Under the pieces are notes generated by a model. The model searched no databases. It worked only from the letters and a program-made list of their open reading frames with translations, and was not told the DNA's origin. This document shows positions 35,677-44,105 of a stretch of DNA of 64,000 nt, in pieces. The stretch comes from Bacteroidota bacterium. GTDB taxonomy: Bacteria > Bacteroidota > Bacteroidia > Flavobacteriales_D > Sanyastnellaceae. The stretch lies in NCBI GenBank assembly GCA_027622975.1, contig JAQBVN010000004.1:61442-125441 (forward strand). Direction: 5' to 3'. The position numbers and the translations under genes are program-made. Position 1 is the stretch's first letter. Each line of letters starts with the position of its first letter.

Positions 35677-36180
35677 ATGAGCACGCTTGAATTCAATCAA
35701 TTGTTGGTTACGCAGTCAGACTTCCTGCGTGGATTCGCCCTCGGGTTCACACGAAACGGGGCAGATGCGGACGATTTGGTCCAAGACACCATGGTCAAAG
35801 CGTTGAGGTACAAAAACAACTTCAAGGAAGGGACCAACATGAAAGGGTGGTTGTACACCATCATGCGGAACATCTTCATCAACAACTACAAGCGTAAGAA
35901 ATTCCAAAACACGGTGTTGGACAGCACGGAGAATCATTACTTCATCAATGCAAGTCAAGATTACAGCTTTGACACCGTGACGACACAAATCAATGAGCAG
36001 GACATCTTGCATGCCATTGATGATTTGAAGGGGGATTTCAAGAAACCATTCACCATGTTTTTGGATGGTTTCCACTATGACGAGATTGCGGAAGAAATGA
36101 ACATCCCCATGGGCACCGTCAAATCTCGCATCTTTCACGCAAGGAAGAAGTTGGCTTCGAGCCTGTCCGACTTCAACTGA
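35677..36180 (+). CDS. ECF-type RNA polymerase sigma factor
   Basis: A 167-residue sigma-70 family protein with only regions 2 and 4. Region 2 includes ADADDLVQDTMVKALRYKNN and MKGWLYTIMRNIFINNYKRK. Region 4 includes KPFTMFLDGFHYDEIAEEMN and IPMGTVKSRIFHARKKL. No anti-sigma factor gene is adjacent, so control is probably at transcription through the two operators upstream. In related bacteria such a factor is paired with a light- or B12-responsive MerR regulator. Its regulon here is not visible. Confidence 0.92.
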   Translation: MSTLEFNQLLVTQSDFLRGFALGFTRNGADADDLVQDTMVKALRYKNNFKEGTNMKGWLYTIMRNIFINNYKRKKFQNTVLDSTENHYFINASQDYSFDTVTTQINEQDILHAIDDLKGDFKKPFTMFLDGFHYDEIAEEMNIPMGTVKSRIFHARKKLASSLSDFN

Positions 36181-36210
36181 GTTGTACGATCTCAGTTTGT
36201 TCTATCTTGC

Positions 36211-38466
36211 ATGGCAGTGCCCAACGCACCCGTCATGCTCCTTTCTCCCCAGCATTCTGCTTCTCTTGTAGAGAAATCAATTCATGGCCTGCTCTTCTCA
36301 GCCCTGATGACCTTTGGAGGCGCTGCCTTCTGCCAGGTTACGGTAGACCAAAGTTTGACCATCAACCAGTACGTGAATGATGTGTTGCTGGGAGAAGGGG
36401 TGTCAGCAACCAACATCAATTACATCGGTGGATCCAGCCAAATCGGATACATGACAGGTGGGTTGTCGGCAGGTTTTCCAATTGAGGGTGGCCTTGTGTT
36501 GAGTTCTGGCAACGCTGCCGATGCGTTTTGTGCGGGCCAGGGGTGTTTTGATTGTTCCGGCGGGAACCCCACGGATGCAGATCTGCTCCAGATAGCCAAC
36601 AGTGTTCCTCCTTTGATTGGCCAGAGTTTCTCCGTCGGCAGTGTGAATGATCTGTGCATGTTGGAATTCGATTTTGATCCGGCGGGCGACTATGTGTCAT
36701 TCAATTACATCTTTGGTTCGAGTGAATATGAGGCTTGGGAGAATACCCAGTACAATGACATTTTTGCCTTTTTCCTTTCGGGAGCGGGAATCAACGGACC
36801 CTACGATGCGCCGGCCGCATTCCCTGGTCAGGCGATCAACATTGCAAGCGTGCCAGACTCTGATCCCGAATTGCCCATCACCATCAGCTCTGTGAATGGG
36901 AGCATCAATGCGGAGTATTACATTCTCAACAATTCCGCAGACATTTGTATGAATGGATACACCACCATCTTGACCGCGGTGTACCCAGTGATTTGCGGAG
37001 AAACCTATCACATCAAATTGGCCATCGGGGATGGTTCTGACACCATCTTGGATTCGGTGGTGATTTTGGAGGAGGGAAGTTTTGGATCGCCCATTCCCAC
37101 AACTTATGAATCTGCCGCATCTCCACTGTGCGATCCAGATCCCGACGACGATCAAATCATCTATTGCGCCTGGGAGGATTGTGGTCCCTCGACCATCACC
37201 ATCAGCAGGCCATGTGCAGTGTCGTCATTGTTCCCTTTCCCATTTGATTTGGTGGCAGCTCCAGGATCTGAAGCCAGCATGGAGGAGGACTTGATTGGCC
37301 TTCCTTCGAGCGCAGCGATTCCCGTTGGCGAGTATGGCATTTCCTTGACGTTTGATGTTCCTCAAGACAACCTGGACGAAGGCACCGAGGCGTTGTATCT
37401 CAAGGTCATCAGTGGAACCATTGAGAGCCAGATTACCATCATCATTTACGACACACCGGAATTTGAGGCCACGATGCCAGCCTTGGTGACGGTGCCATGC
37501 GACCAAACTGAAGAAGTGTGCATTGAGTTGATTCAAGATCCCGCTTACGAGTACCCTCCTGTGTCCTACAATTGGACCATCAATGGCGTGGATTACGGGG
37601 AAGAGCCCTGTGTGAACTATGGTTCTTTGACGAGCTCGTTGATGGAAGTGTACCTCGAGGACGGATGCGGTCGAGATTTGTACCTCCAGGGATTGTTTGA
37701 AGTGCCCTACGAAGAGCTCCAACTCTCCATGCCCAATGACACCCTCCTTTGCAATGGTGCGGAGACGTTCATTGAATTGGGCATCGAGGGAGGGCAGCCG
37801 CCTTATCAAATCCAGTGGGCGAATTTCATCGACGAGGAATTGATCCATCTTGTGGATCCCGACGAAAGCACGGCGTATGAAGTGCTTGTCATTGACAATT
37901 GCAACTACACGGAAGAGGCCACCACCCTGGTGGATGTTCAAACCGTCGCGGTGAACATCATCAAGGAAACGCTCGGGGACGACACGTATCAATTCGATGT
38001 CGTCGTGGATCCCGCAGAACCCTATCCATACGCTTACTTGTATGCATGGGATTTTGGGGATGGCCAGGGGTCCTTCGAGAAATCACCGACCCACGCCTAC
38101 GATGGTTTGTCGAGGTATGAAGCGAAAGTCGAGGTCACCACAGACATTGGGTGCTCCAAGTCAGCTGTGACAGATATTTTCGGGAACATCATCTTCTACA
38201 TCCCCACTGCGTTCACCCCGGACAACGATGGTTTGAATGATGCTTTTGTCATCAACGGCAGGCAAGTAAGGCTTTACGAAATCTGGATATACAACCGTTG
38301 GGGGGAGGAGGTATTCCATTCCACAGATTTGGATGAACCTTGGATCGGTGACGTGGAAGGAGGAGAGTATTTTGCACCCAATGGCGTGTACCATTGGGTG
38401 ATCAAGGCCGCTGGATTTGACACAGACGCCCAAGAATACCAGGGCTTCGTTCACTTGATGCGGTGA
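36211..38466 (+). CDS. T9SS-secreted choice-of-anchor L/PKD protein with gliding-motility-type C-terminus
   Basis: A 751-residue exported protein. The signal peptide ends near GGAAFCQ (residue 42). Then comes a choice-of-anchor L domain (about 45-300, LVLSSGNAADAFCAGQGC and YNDIFAFFLSG), immunoglobulin-like segments, a PKD domain (about 600-660, YAWDFGDGQGSFEKSPTHAY) and a type B sorting domain (about 665-751, FYIPTAFTPDNDGLNDAF and IYNRWGEEVFHS). It should be exported by type IX secretion and attached to the surface, likely as an adhesin. The first ATG leaves a long polar N-terminus before the hydrophobic core, so the ATG at 36235 is a possible alternative. Confidence 0.88.
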   Translation: MAVPNAPVMLLSPQHSASLVEKSIHGLLFSALMTFGGAAFCQVTVDQSLTINQYVNDVLLGEGVSATNINYIGGSSQIGYMTGGLSAGFPIEGGLVLSSGNAADAFCAGQGCFDCSGGNPTDADLLQIANSVPPLIGQSFSVGSVNDLCMLEFDFDPAGDYVSFNYIFGSSEYEAWENTQYNDIFAFFLSGAGINGPYDAPAAFPGQAINIASVPDSDPELPITISSVNGSINAEYYILNNSADICMNGYTTILTAVYPVICGETYHIKLAIGDGSDTILDSVVILEEGSFGSPIPTTYESAASPLCDPDPDDDQIIYCAWEDCGPSTITISRPCAVSSLFPFPFDLVAAPGSEASMEEDLIGLPSSAAIPVGEYGISLTFDVPQDNLDEGTEALYLKVISGTIESQITIIIYDTPEFEATMPALVTVPCDQTEEVCIELIQDPAYEYPPVSYNWTINGVDYGEEPCVNYGSLTSSLMEVYLEDGCGRDLYLQGLFEVPYEELQLSMPNDTLLCNGAETFIELGIEGGQPPYQIQWANFIDEELIHLVDPDESTAYEVLVIDNCNYTEEATTLVDVQTVAVNIIKETLGDDTYQFDVVVDPAEPYPYAYLYAWDFGDGQGSFEKSPTHAYDGLSRYEAKVEVTTDIGCSKSAVTDIFGNIIFYIPTAFTPDNDGLNDAFVINGRQVRLYEIWIYNRWGEEVFHSTDLDEPWIGDVEGGEYFAPNGVYHWVIKAAGFDTDAQEYQGFVHLMR

Positions 38467-38479
38467 GTTTGAATAATCC

Positions 38480-39811
38480 ATGAACATGACTCAAAACCAA
38501 GTTGGCCGCACCATGACAGGTGCGTTTGTTGCTGTGACTTCCTTATTCTTTATGTGGGGCTTCATCACCGTGTTGGTGGACGCCCTCATTCCTCGGTTGA
38601 AGGAGGTGTTTGAATTGACATTTTTGCAAGCTGGCTTGGTTCAGTTTGCGTGGTTTGCAGCCTATGGATTGTTGTCTATTCCTGGAGGGAATTTGATCTC
38701 GCGCATTGGGTACCAGCGCGGGATTTTGGTGGGCTTGGCCTTGGCGGGGTTGGGATGCCTGTTGTTTTTCCCCGCGGCCTCAACCCGCTTGTATCCCTTG
38801 TTTTTGTTGGCCTTGTTTGTGGTGGCAGGCGGAATCACCGTCTTGCAGGTTGCGGCCAATCCATACATCTCCGTGTTGGGGCCGGAATCTTCGGCATCGT
38901 CAAGGCTGAATCTCTCTCAGGCATTTAATTCTGTCGGAACAACATTGGCCCCGTTGGTGGCAGCGAGTTTCCTCTTGGGAGATCAAATTTTGTCGAGTGA
39001 CGAAATAGGTGCCCTGTCCCAAGAGGATCGCTTGGCTTATTTTGCGTCTGAGGCATCTGCCGTTCAAGGCCCGTTTGTGGGATTGGCACTGGCGTTTTTT
39101 GCCCTGGCCGGCATTGTGGCCACCATCCAATTGCCCAAAATCTTGGGTGGAACGGAATCGAGGCAAGCGTCCTATGCCTCCGTGTTTCAAAACGCCAAAC
39201 TCCGATTCGGAGCCATTGCCATCTTCGTCTACGTGGGCGCGGAAGTGGCCTTGGGTTCTTACATGGTCAACTACGGGATGTCCTTGGACGTCGTGGACGC
39301 CATTCAAGAGCATGGCGCGTTGCGGTGGATGGCGAATGTAGCAGCTGCCTTGAAGGGTGTTGAACTTGTGAATTTGGATGCCAAAGGCATTCTGGGTGCA
39401 TTGCTTACATTGTATTGGGGTGGAGCGATGGTCGGGCGATTCGTGGGTTCTGCATTGATGAGGAGCATCGCCCCGGCCAAATTGCTCGGCGCTTCAGCCC
39501 TTGCGGCCGCAGTCTTGATCGTGGGCTCCGTGCTCAGCGGTGGCATCAGTGCCCTGATGTTGACCTTGGCCGTTGGATTCTTCAACAGCATCATGTTTCC
39601 CACCATTTTCACCTTGGCCATCGAGGACTTGGGCGAGGCCAAGCCGCAGGGGTCGGGTGTCTTGTGCACTGCCATCGTGGGAGGTGCTTTCATTCCGCCA
39701 GCGGTTGGTGCCTTGGTGGATTCACTGGGCTTTGGATGGGCATTCTTGCTTCCAGCGGTATGCTACCTGTACATTTCTTGGTACGGTGGCAGGTTGGTGC
39801 CGAGCGCTTAA
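38480..39811 (+). CDS. Sugar:proton symporter, FucP-type major facilitator
   Basis: A 443-residue twelve-helix major facilitator of the FucP/GluP group. It has SLFFMWGFITVLVDALIPRL in the first helix, AANPYISVLGPESSASSRLN with the conserved AANPY segment, and SQAFNSVGTTLAPL. Members import fucose, glucose/galactose or N-acetylglucosamine with protons. The substrate cannot be told from the sequence. It follows the T9SS protein by 13 bases. No sugar catabolic genes are beside it. Confidence 0.9.
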   Translation: MNMTQNQVGRTMTGAFVAVTSLFFMWGFITVLVDALIPRLKEVFELTFLQAGLVQFAWFAAYGLLSIPGGNLISRIGYQRGILVGLALAGLGCLLFFPAASTRLYPLFLLALFVVAGGITVLQVAANPYISVLGPESSASSRLNLSQAFNSVGTTLAPLVAASFLLGDQILSSDEIGALSQEDRLAYFASEASAVQGPFVGLALAFFALAGIVATIQLPKILGGTESRQASYASVFQNAKLRFGAIAIFVYVGAEVALGSYMVNYGMSLDVVDAIQEHGALRWMANVAAALKGVELVNLDAKGILGALLTLYWGGAMVGRFVGSALMRSIAPAKLLGASALAAAVLIVGSVLSGGISALMLTLAVGFFNSIMFPTIFTLAIEDLGEAKPQGSGVLCTAIVGGAFIPPAVGALVDSLGFGWAFLLPAVCYLYISWYGGRLVPSA

Positions 39812-39934
39812 GGAAGTCCATTCGCCAAGTTTCCTTAACTGAAGAGCTTCATTTATGCACAATGGACAACTTTTTTGGGAGTGAACGTGTTCTTTTGAGG
39901 AGCGACTATCGCGAACGCATCAGAGCACGACATC

Positions 39935-40081
39935 ATGGCAAGAAAGAAATCAGAAAAAGAGCTGCAACCCAACATCAAAGTGCGTCTTGATCGAAGAACG
40001 GTCATCACAGTACGGGACCGCAGCAAACTGGCCTACTGGAAGGAAAAATTTCCAACGCTAGAAATTCTAGAAGAGGCATGA
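39935..40081 (+). CDS. Small basic protein (48 residues)
   Basis: A short open frame starting MARKKSEKELQPNIKVRLDR and ending KEKFPTLEILEEA. It is strongly basic at the N-terminus and acidic at the end, and codon use resembles the neighbouring genes. A strong terminator hairpin begins at its stop codon, which supports it as a real transcribed gene. I do not recognise the family. There is no obvious promoter in the 123 bases upstream. Confidence 0.55.
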   Translation: MARKKSEKELQPNIKVRLDRRTVITVRDRSKLAYWKEKFPTLEILEEA

Positions 40082-40113
40082 AAAAAGGCGATTCGATGAG
40101 AATCGCCTTTTTT
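40081..40113. terminator. Bidirectional intrinsic terminator
   Basis: GGCGATTC (40087-40094) pairs with GAATCGCC (40100-40107) around a five-base loop, flanked by six A's on the left and six T's on the right. It should stop transcription from both the small basic gene and the convergent winged-helix gene. Confidence 0.9.
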
Positions 40114-40152
40114 GTGTTCGGGTGATTCCCGAAAACTTCTTCCTTGAATCGA

Positions 40153-40434
40153 TCACACAGCTCTCGCCTCCATTTTCCAAGGTGCAAAGGGCAAGTGTTC
40201 GCGTCCTTTCTTCGTCAGTGCGTAGCCGTCCTTGTTCTGGATGAGACCGTCGAGATACAAATTGGTGATTCGTTCACCGATGCGCGCCTTCCCCACATGA
40301 AGGTCTGTGTCCTCTTCAATTCTCTTCCAGAAGTTGCGCTCGAGCACGGCCAAACGGACGTGGGTTTGTTGTTCGATTTTGTGTTGGTGAATGATGTCCA
40401 AAATCATGTGGTCGTACTTGTCCAGTCCAGTCAT
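40153..40434 (-). CDS. Small winged-helix-like protein
   Basis: A 93-residue protein, mainly helical, ending in a segment that looks like the recognition helix and wing of a winged helix (ARIGERITNLYLDGLIQNKD and YALTKKGREHL). I do not recognise a named family. It could be a small DNA-binding regulator. It is preceded by 154 bases without a gene, where I see no clear promoter, and is convergent with the small basic gene across the shared terminator. Confidence 0.65.
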   Translation of the reverse strand: MTGLDKYDHMILDIIHQHKIEQQTHVRLAVLERNFWKRIEEDTDLHVGKARIGERITNLYLDGLIQNKDGYALTKKGREHLPFAPWKMEARAV

Positions 40435-40588
40435 GGTTCAGTCGTTGAGAGGTGAAAGATTTGAACAGCAAGTAAGGACTTTTGAGGCTGCGAATGGGTC
40501 CGTTGGTCCGCGCCGTTATTCACGCTTTGTCCACGACTTGTCTCAAATTGTGAACAACATGTGAATATCGCCAGAGGCGTTGTGTGAA

Positions 40589-41077
40589 TCACTTTTTGCG
40601 GCCCGTGAAGTACCGAAAGTACCTCGTCATGTAATGGGCATCTCGATCCGGAAAGTCGGAAGGTTTGAACGGAGCGTGAATGTGCACGAATTTCCGTTTG
40701 TCTTCCCAAGCTGCCAGACAAACTTTGCAGTCCATGGTTTTGGCCCAGTTCAAGGCCACCATGAGTTCCTCTTTACTCCCATGGCACGCGACGACGCACG
40801 TTTTTCCTTGTGAAAAAGCCTTGTTCATGATGTCCTTGGCAGCTGCGTCTTTTTCGAAGGAAGGAAGCTCCACCAGTTGGGTAGAAAAGATCCAAGTCAT
40901 CGTCCGCCTTTGCCATGGAGAGGGGGCCCAAATCACCACCAACGTCCGCCAAAATTGAGTGGGCAACATGCCACGCATTCGCCAGCCTTTGCGCCTCAGG
41001 TACCACCGACCAAACGCGAGCATCCAACCCGGCGTAAGTCTGGGTTGCAAGCGAAGTGTGGACTGGGGTCGTGTCAT
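40589..41077 (-). CDS. Possible degenerate lysophospholipid-acyltransferase-like protein
   Basis: A 162-residue frame whose ATG overlaps the aat stop as ATGA. I read parts as resembling small Bacteroidota LPLAT (PlsC-like) proteins: GRWYLRRKGWRMRGMLP and LVVIWAP near the N-terminus, then AFSQGKTCVVACHGSKEE, WEDKRKFVHIHAPFKPSD and YMTRYFRYFTGRKK at the C-terminus. The HX4D and EGTR catalytic motifs are absent and the middle is shortened. This relationship is inference. A second frame (40773-41201) overlaps the first half and has good codon use, so a frameshift is possible. A 103-residue version from the ATG at 40900 is the safest core. Confidence 0.5.
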   Translation of the reverse strand: MTRPQSTLRLQPRLTPGWMLAFGRWYLRRKGWRMRGMLPTQFWRTLVVIWAPSPWQRRTMTWIFSTQLVELPSFEKDAAAKDIMNKAFSQGKTCVVACHGSKEELMVALNWAKTMDCKVCLAAWEDKRKFVHIHAPFKPSDFPDRDAHYMTRYFRYFTGRKK

Positions 41078-41769
41078 GTGGAGGTGGTGTTGAACGACCA
41101 AGGTCCTCGAATCGTTGGGCCAGCATGCAGCATGGTTTGCATGATCGTTTGGAATTGGGTTCGACTCCAAGACTCCGCGCCCAACGATGCGAGGTGATCA
41201 TTCATGATTTGGCAATCCAACGGTCCAAACCCGCGGTCCTTCATCCATTGGATGAGGTTCACGAGCGCCACCTTGGATGCGTTGGGCGAAGATGAAAACA
41301 TGCTTTCTCCAAAGAACATTCGCCCCAAGGATACTCCATAGAGTCCGCCCACAAGGTCATCTTCTTGCCAAACTTCAACCGAGTGTGCGACTCCCAATTC
41401 ATGAAGGGCGACGTACGCGTCCACGACCTCTTCGGTGATCCACGTGCCATGTCCATCCCGCGGAGCTTGTTGGCATCCCACAATGACATCTTTGAATGCC
41501 TTGTCCATGCTCACTTGGTAGCGTTTTCGATTGAGTTCGTTTCGGAGGCTTTTGTGAATGCGAAGTTTGTTCAAGGGGAGAATGGCTCGCTTTTCCGGTG
41601 ACCACCAAAGAATGGGGTCATCCTCCATGAACCAGGGAAACGTGCCGTGCTCGTATGCTGCAAGAAGCCGGGCGGGGCTCAAATCCCCACCGACTGCCAA
41701 CAACCCATGTTCACCTGCATGTTCGACAGGAGGGAAGGTCAAATCGTCGCCAAGCACTTGGACGTTCAT
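41074..41769 (-). CDS. aat: Leucyl/phenylalanyl-tRNA-protein transferase
   Basis: A 231-residue enzyme that adds Leu or Phe from tRNA to N-terminal Lys/Arg of proteins, marking them for the ClpAP N-degron route. It shows LTFPPVEHAGEHGLLAVGGD, the FPWFMEDDPILWWSPEKRA signature, GTWITEEVVDAYVALHELG and HSVEVWQEDDLVGGLYGVSL with GRMFFGESMFS. The ATG at 41769 is used. A TTTCTTTG element lies four bases before it. The length is typical. Confidence 0.95.
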   Translation of the reverse strand: MNVQVLGDDLTFPPVEHAGEHGLLAVGGDLSPARLLAAYEHGTFPWFMEDDPILWWSPEKRAILPLNKLRIHKSLRNELNRKRYQVSMDKAFKDVIVGCQQAPRDGHGTWITEEVVDAYVALHELGVAHSVEVWQEDDLVGGLYGVSLGRMFFGESMFSSSPNASKVALVNLIQWMKDRGFGPLDCQIMNDHLASLGAESWSRTQFQTIMQTMLHAGPTIRGPWSFNTTST

Positions 41770-41821
41770 GACACAAAGAAACACATGCTCATTGAATCAC
41801 AGACGTTGTTCCTTTGCACGG

Positions 41822-42502
41822 ATGAATGCCAACTCACCGCCTTCCATCGGGCCCGAGATGCCGGTCGAAATCAGAGCGATGATTTCGGTGCTCTCGGAAG
41901 CACTTCCAGGGTGGGAGGCTCAACAATGGGCGTGTCCTCCGGGGAGACCCAAGGACGTGGACGAGCGCATCCGTCAAGCGCGTCGAGCGGGCGTTATGGC
42001 GATCATTTGTCCCAACGAGGAGGGCACATGGTCAGTGTTGTTGATGCAAAGAACGTTGGATGGTTCACCGCACAGCGGGCAGATTTCCCTGCCTGGGGGT
42101 GCTGAAGAGTCGAGCGATCGAGGAGATTTGAAAAGAACTGCCATGCGAGAATGTGCTGAAGAGGTGGGGGTTGAGCTTCATGAACACCAGGTGATTGGGG
42201 CCTTGTCCCCGCTGTACATTCCCCCGAGCGATTTTTGGGTACTGCCCTTCGTGGCATGGTGTGCCAGCCGGCCCCAGATTCGACGTCAACATGAGGAAGT
42301 GGCTCGAATCATGTTTCTGCCTCTTGAACGCCTCCCCATGCCGGGCTTTCATTGGCCCAACCACGTCGTGAAGGTCGGGGGTGGCTCCATGCAGGTGCCA
42401 GGCATGCTTTGCCAAAATCAGGTGCTTTGGGGAGCCACGGCCATGATGCTGTCGGAATTGAATTGTGCGTGGCACCGTGCATGTGAGGCCTTGAAGGGTT
42501 GA
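41822..42502 (+). CDS. NUDIX hydrolase, probable CoA pyrophosphatase
   Basis: A 226-residue NudL/NUDT7-type Nudix protein. The Nudix box (about 99-121) is the GX5EX7REUXEEXGU pattern, seen as GGAEESSDRGDLKRTAMREC followed by AEEVG, with the preceding SGQISLPGG typical of CoA diphosphatases. PPSDFWVLPFVAW follows. It may cleave CoA or acyl-CoA into phosphopantetheine and 3',5'-ADP. Starts at 41822 or 41858 are both possible. The TTCCTTTG element five bases before 41822 favours that one. A terminator follows. Confidence 0.88.
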   Translation: MNANSPPSIGPEMPVEIRAMISVLSEALPGWEAQQWACPPGRPKDVDERIRQARRAGVMAIICPNEEGTWSVLLMQRTLDGSPHSGQISLPGGAEESSDRGDLKRTAMRECAEEVGVELHEHQVIGALSPLYIPPSDFWVLPFVAWCASRPQIRRQHEEVARIMFLPLERLPMPGFHWPNHVVKVGGGSMQVPGMLCQNQVLWGATAMMLSELNCAWHRACEALKG

Positions 42503-42520
42503 GCGTTTGGCCTAACATGC

Positions 42521-42550
42521 AGGCGGAAGTTCCATTTCCGCCTTTCCTTT
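42521..42550 (+). terminator. Intrinsic terminator after the Nudix gene
   Basis: AGGCGGAA (42521-42528) pairs with TTCCGCCT (42536-42543) around a seven-base loop, followed by TTCCTTT. Confidence 0.7.
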
Positions 42551-42568
42551 GCAGGGAAAAGCCAACGG

Positions 42569-43069
42569 ATGAATACACTCACCCACCCCGACGACAACAA
42601 AGTGAAGGATGCCTTGAACAGGGCTCGTGAATCTGGAGACGCCCAATGGATTCGTCCCTTGGCCTCTGCATTTGCCCAACGTCAGGAGGATGCCATCCGA
42701 GAAGAAATGGCTGATTTGTTGGGTACTCTGAAAATATCAGCGGCTGAAGTGGAGATGTTGGCCATGCTCGAGGAGCCAGAATTTGAGCACGTCAAGGCGG
42801 ACTTGTTGGGTTTCTTGTGGAGCTGCGGGTTTACCTGCCCAGGCAAGCTCGCCTTGGTGACAAGGGTGGCTTGCGAGGGTGATTTTCGTCAAGCCATGGA
42901 AGGGTGCACGCTCGTCGAACAGGTGGAAAAGACTGACCATGAACAGGACATTTTGGAGGCCTTGGTCGTCGTTCGGGCTGCACTTGCCGACTCCAGCAAG
43001 GCTGTCATTCATCCTCTGTTGCGCCCAATGCACGACCATTTGGCCATGCTCAACAACACCATGATGTGA
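42569..43069 (+). CDS. Hypothetical protein, HEAT-like helical
   Basis: A 166-residue soluble, acidic, all-helical protein that I do not recognise. Segments such as WIRPLASAFAQRQEDAIREE and HVKADLLGFLWSCGF resemble HEAT-type helical repeats that bind proteins. It lacks a signal peptide. It stands alone after the Nudix terminator and is convergent with the haem-motif lipoprotein. Confidence 0.6.
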   Translation: MNTLTHPDDNKVKDALNRARESGDAQWIRPLASAFAQRQEDAIREEMADLLGTLKISAAEVEMLAMLEEPEFEHVKADLLGFLWSCGFTCPGKLALVTRVACEGDFRQAMEGCTLVEQVEKTDHEQDILEALVVVRAALADSSKAVIHPLLRPMHDHLAMLNNTMM

Positions 43070-43099
43070 TTCGATTGGCCAGGGGTCGCGTGATGTTGG

Positions 43100-43558
43100 T
43101 CAATGTGAGGACTCTGCCCGTCGTTTGGCGATGCGTTCAAGTGGACCCGGACAAGTCCCGAGATGGCAATTCTCACACGCTGTCACGACGGCGTTGAAGT
43201 GGGAAGCTGAAGGTTGGTCATTGAATTGATCGATGGCCAATTGGTAAAGCGGTGCGTGGGATTGAAAGTGTTCATTCACCATGCTCGCATCGGTGGGCTC
43301 AAGGCCAAGCAAGGCGTGAGACACGAGGGTTTGACCTTCCCACGAATGAGACGGATCCTCCATGACAGCCTGCAACGTCTGTTGCAATTGGCCATCCATG
43401 GCGACCATGGCTGCCGCCAACGGAGAACTTCCATTGGGCTGATTGGGTGCGAGGCGAGGGGCTGAGCATGACGGCGACCCTTCTGCACAACCTTGTGAGA
43501 AAAGCAGAGTCAGAAGGCATGCACTGAAAGCGACAGCATGCGTGAGCAATCGTGCCAT
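43100..43558 (-). CDS. Lipoprotein with a C-terminal CxxCH haem-binding motif
   Basis: A 152-residue lipoprotein (signal LTLLFSQGC, lipidated Cys 24). The mature part is helical, and near the C-terminus it has ACENCHLG, a c-type haem attachment CxxCH (about residue 130). This placement resembles four-helix c'/c556-type cytochromes, where haem is attached near the end. It begins five bases after the DUF4920 gene, so the two are probably one unit. A periplasmic electron-transfer role is inferred from the motif. Confidence 0.7.
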   Translation of the reverse strand: MARLLTHAVAFSACLLTLLFSQGCAEGSPSCSAPRLAPNQPNGSSPLAAAMVAMDGQLQQTLQAVMEDPSHSWEGQTLVSHALLGLEPTDASMVNEHFQSHAPLYQLAIDQFNDQPSASHFNAVVTACENCHLGTCPGPLERIAKRRAESSH

Positions 43559-43563
43559 CCCGA

Positions 43564-44055
43564 TCAGTCTTGAATCATCACGCCCGTGGCTGTGAATGCC
43601 AAACGCAACTCAGGTTCCTGGATGGCGGCGATTTCGGCTTCAGATTTTCCAGCATCTTCCGCGTAATGGCGCAATGCTTCGACGGTGAGCGTGTCGTAAA
43701 AGGCTTCTCCCGCGATGACTGTGCGTTTGCCCTCAGCCCCTTCCGTGGGTACAAAAAAGCCGTAATCTAGAAATCTCACAAACACGGTGTCAGTCCCCGA
43801 AGCGACGTCCATCCAGCATCCTTTTTTGGCACAGGTGGCCGTGATGGTGCCCTCAAGCTTCACTTCGGCCCTTCCCTCGGAAGTCAATGCCATGCGGACA
43901 GCTTGGGCATCGAGTGGCTCCGAAGTGTCAATCACCTGTCCATAGAAGGTTTGGTTGTCATTCATGGCCGTGGGTTCTGGGGCAGATCCACATTGCATCA
44001 GCATCCACGTGGTGGATAGGGCCGCAAACAAAAGGAAGGGGTGAATTCGATTCAT
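43564..44055 (-). CDS. DUF4920 domain lipoprotein
   Basis: A 163-residue lipoprotein (signal through STTWMLMQC). The mature part has the DUF4920 pattern: TFYGQVIDTSE, a beta region with TATCAKKGCWMDV and FVRFLDYGFFVPTEGAEGK, and EAFYDTLTVEALRHYAEDAG. The function is unknown. The conserved CxKxGCWM segment may bind a metal. The ATG at 44055 is chosen because it begins the signal peptide directly. It lies between the CxxCH lipoprotein and the ChaN-like gene, all on the same strand. Confidence 0.8.
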   Translation of the reverse strand: MNRIHPFLLFAALSTTWMLMQCGSAPEPTAMNDNQTFYGQVIDTSEPLDAQAVRMALTSEGRAEVKLEGTITATCAKKGCWMDVASGTDTVFVRFLDYGFFVPTEGAEGKRTVIAGEAFYDTLTVEALRHYAEDAGKSEAEIAAIQEPELRLAFTATGVMIQD

Positions 44056-44105
44056 GGGGTTTAGGTGAAAGGGTGATTGCAAAAAAACAACAACTCGGTT
44101 TGAGC

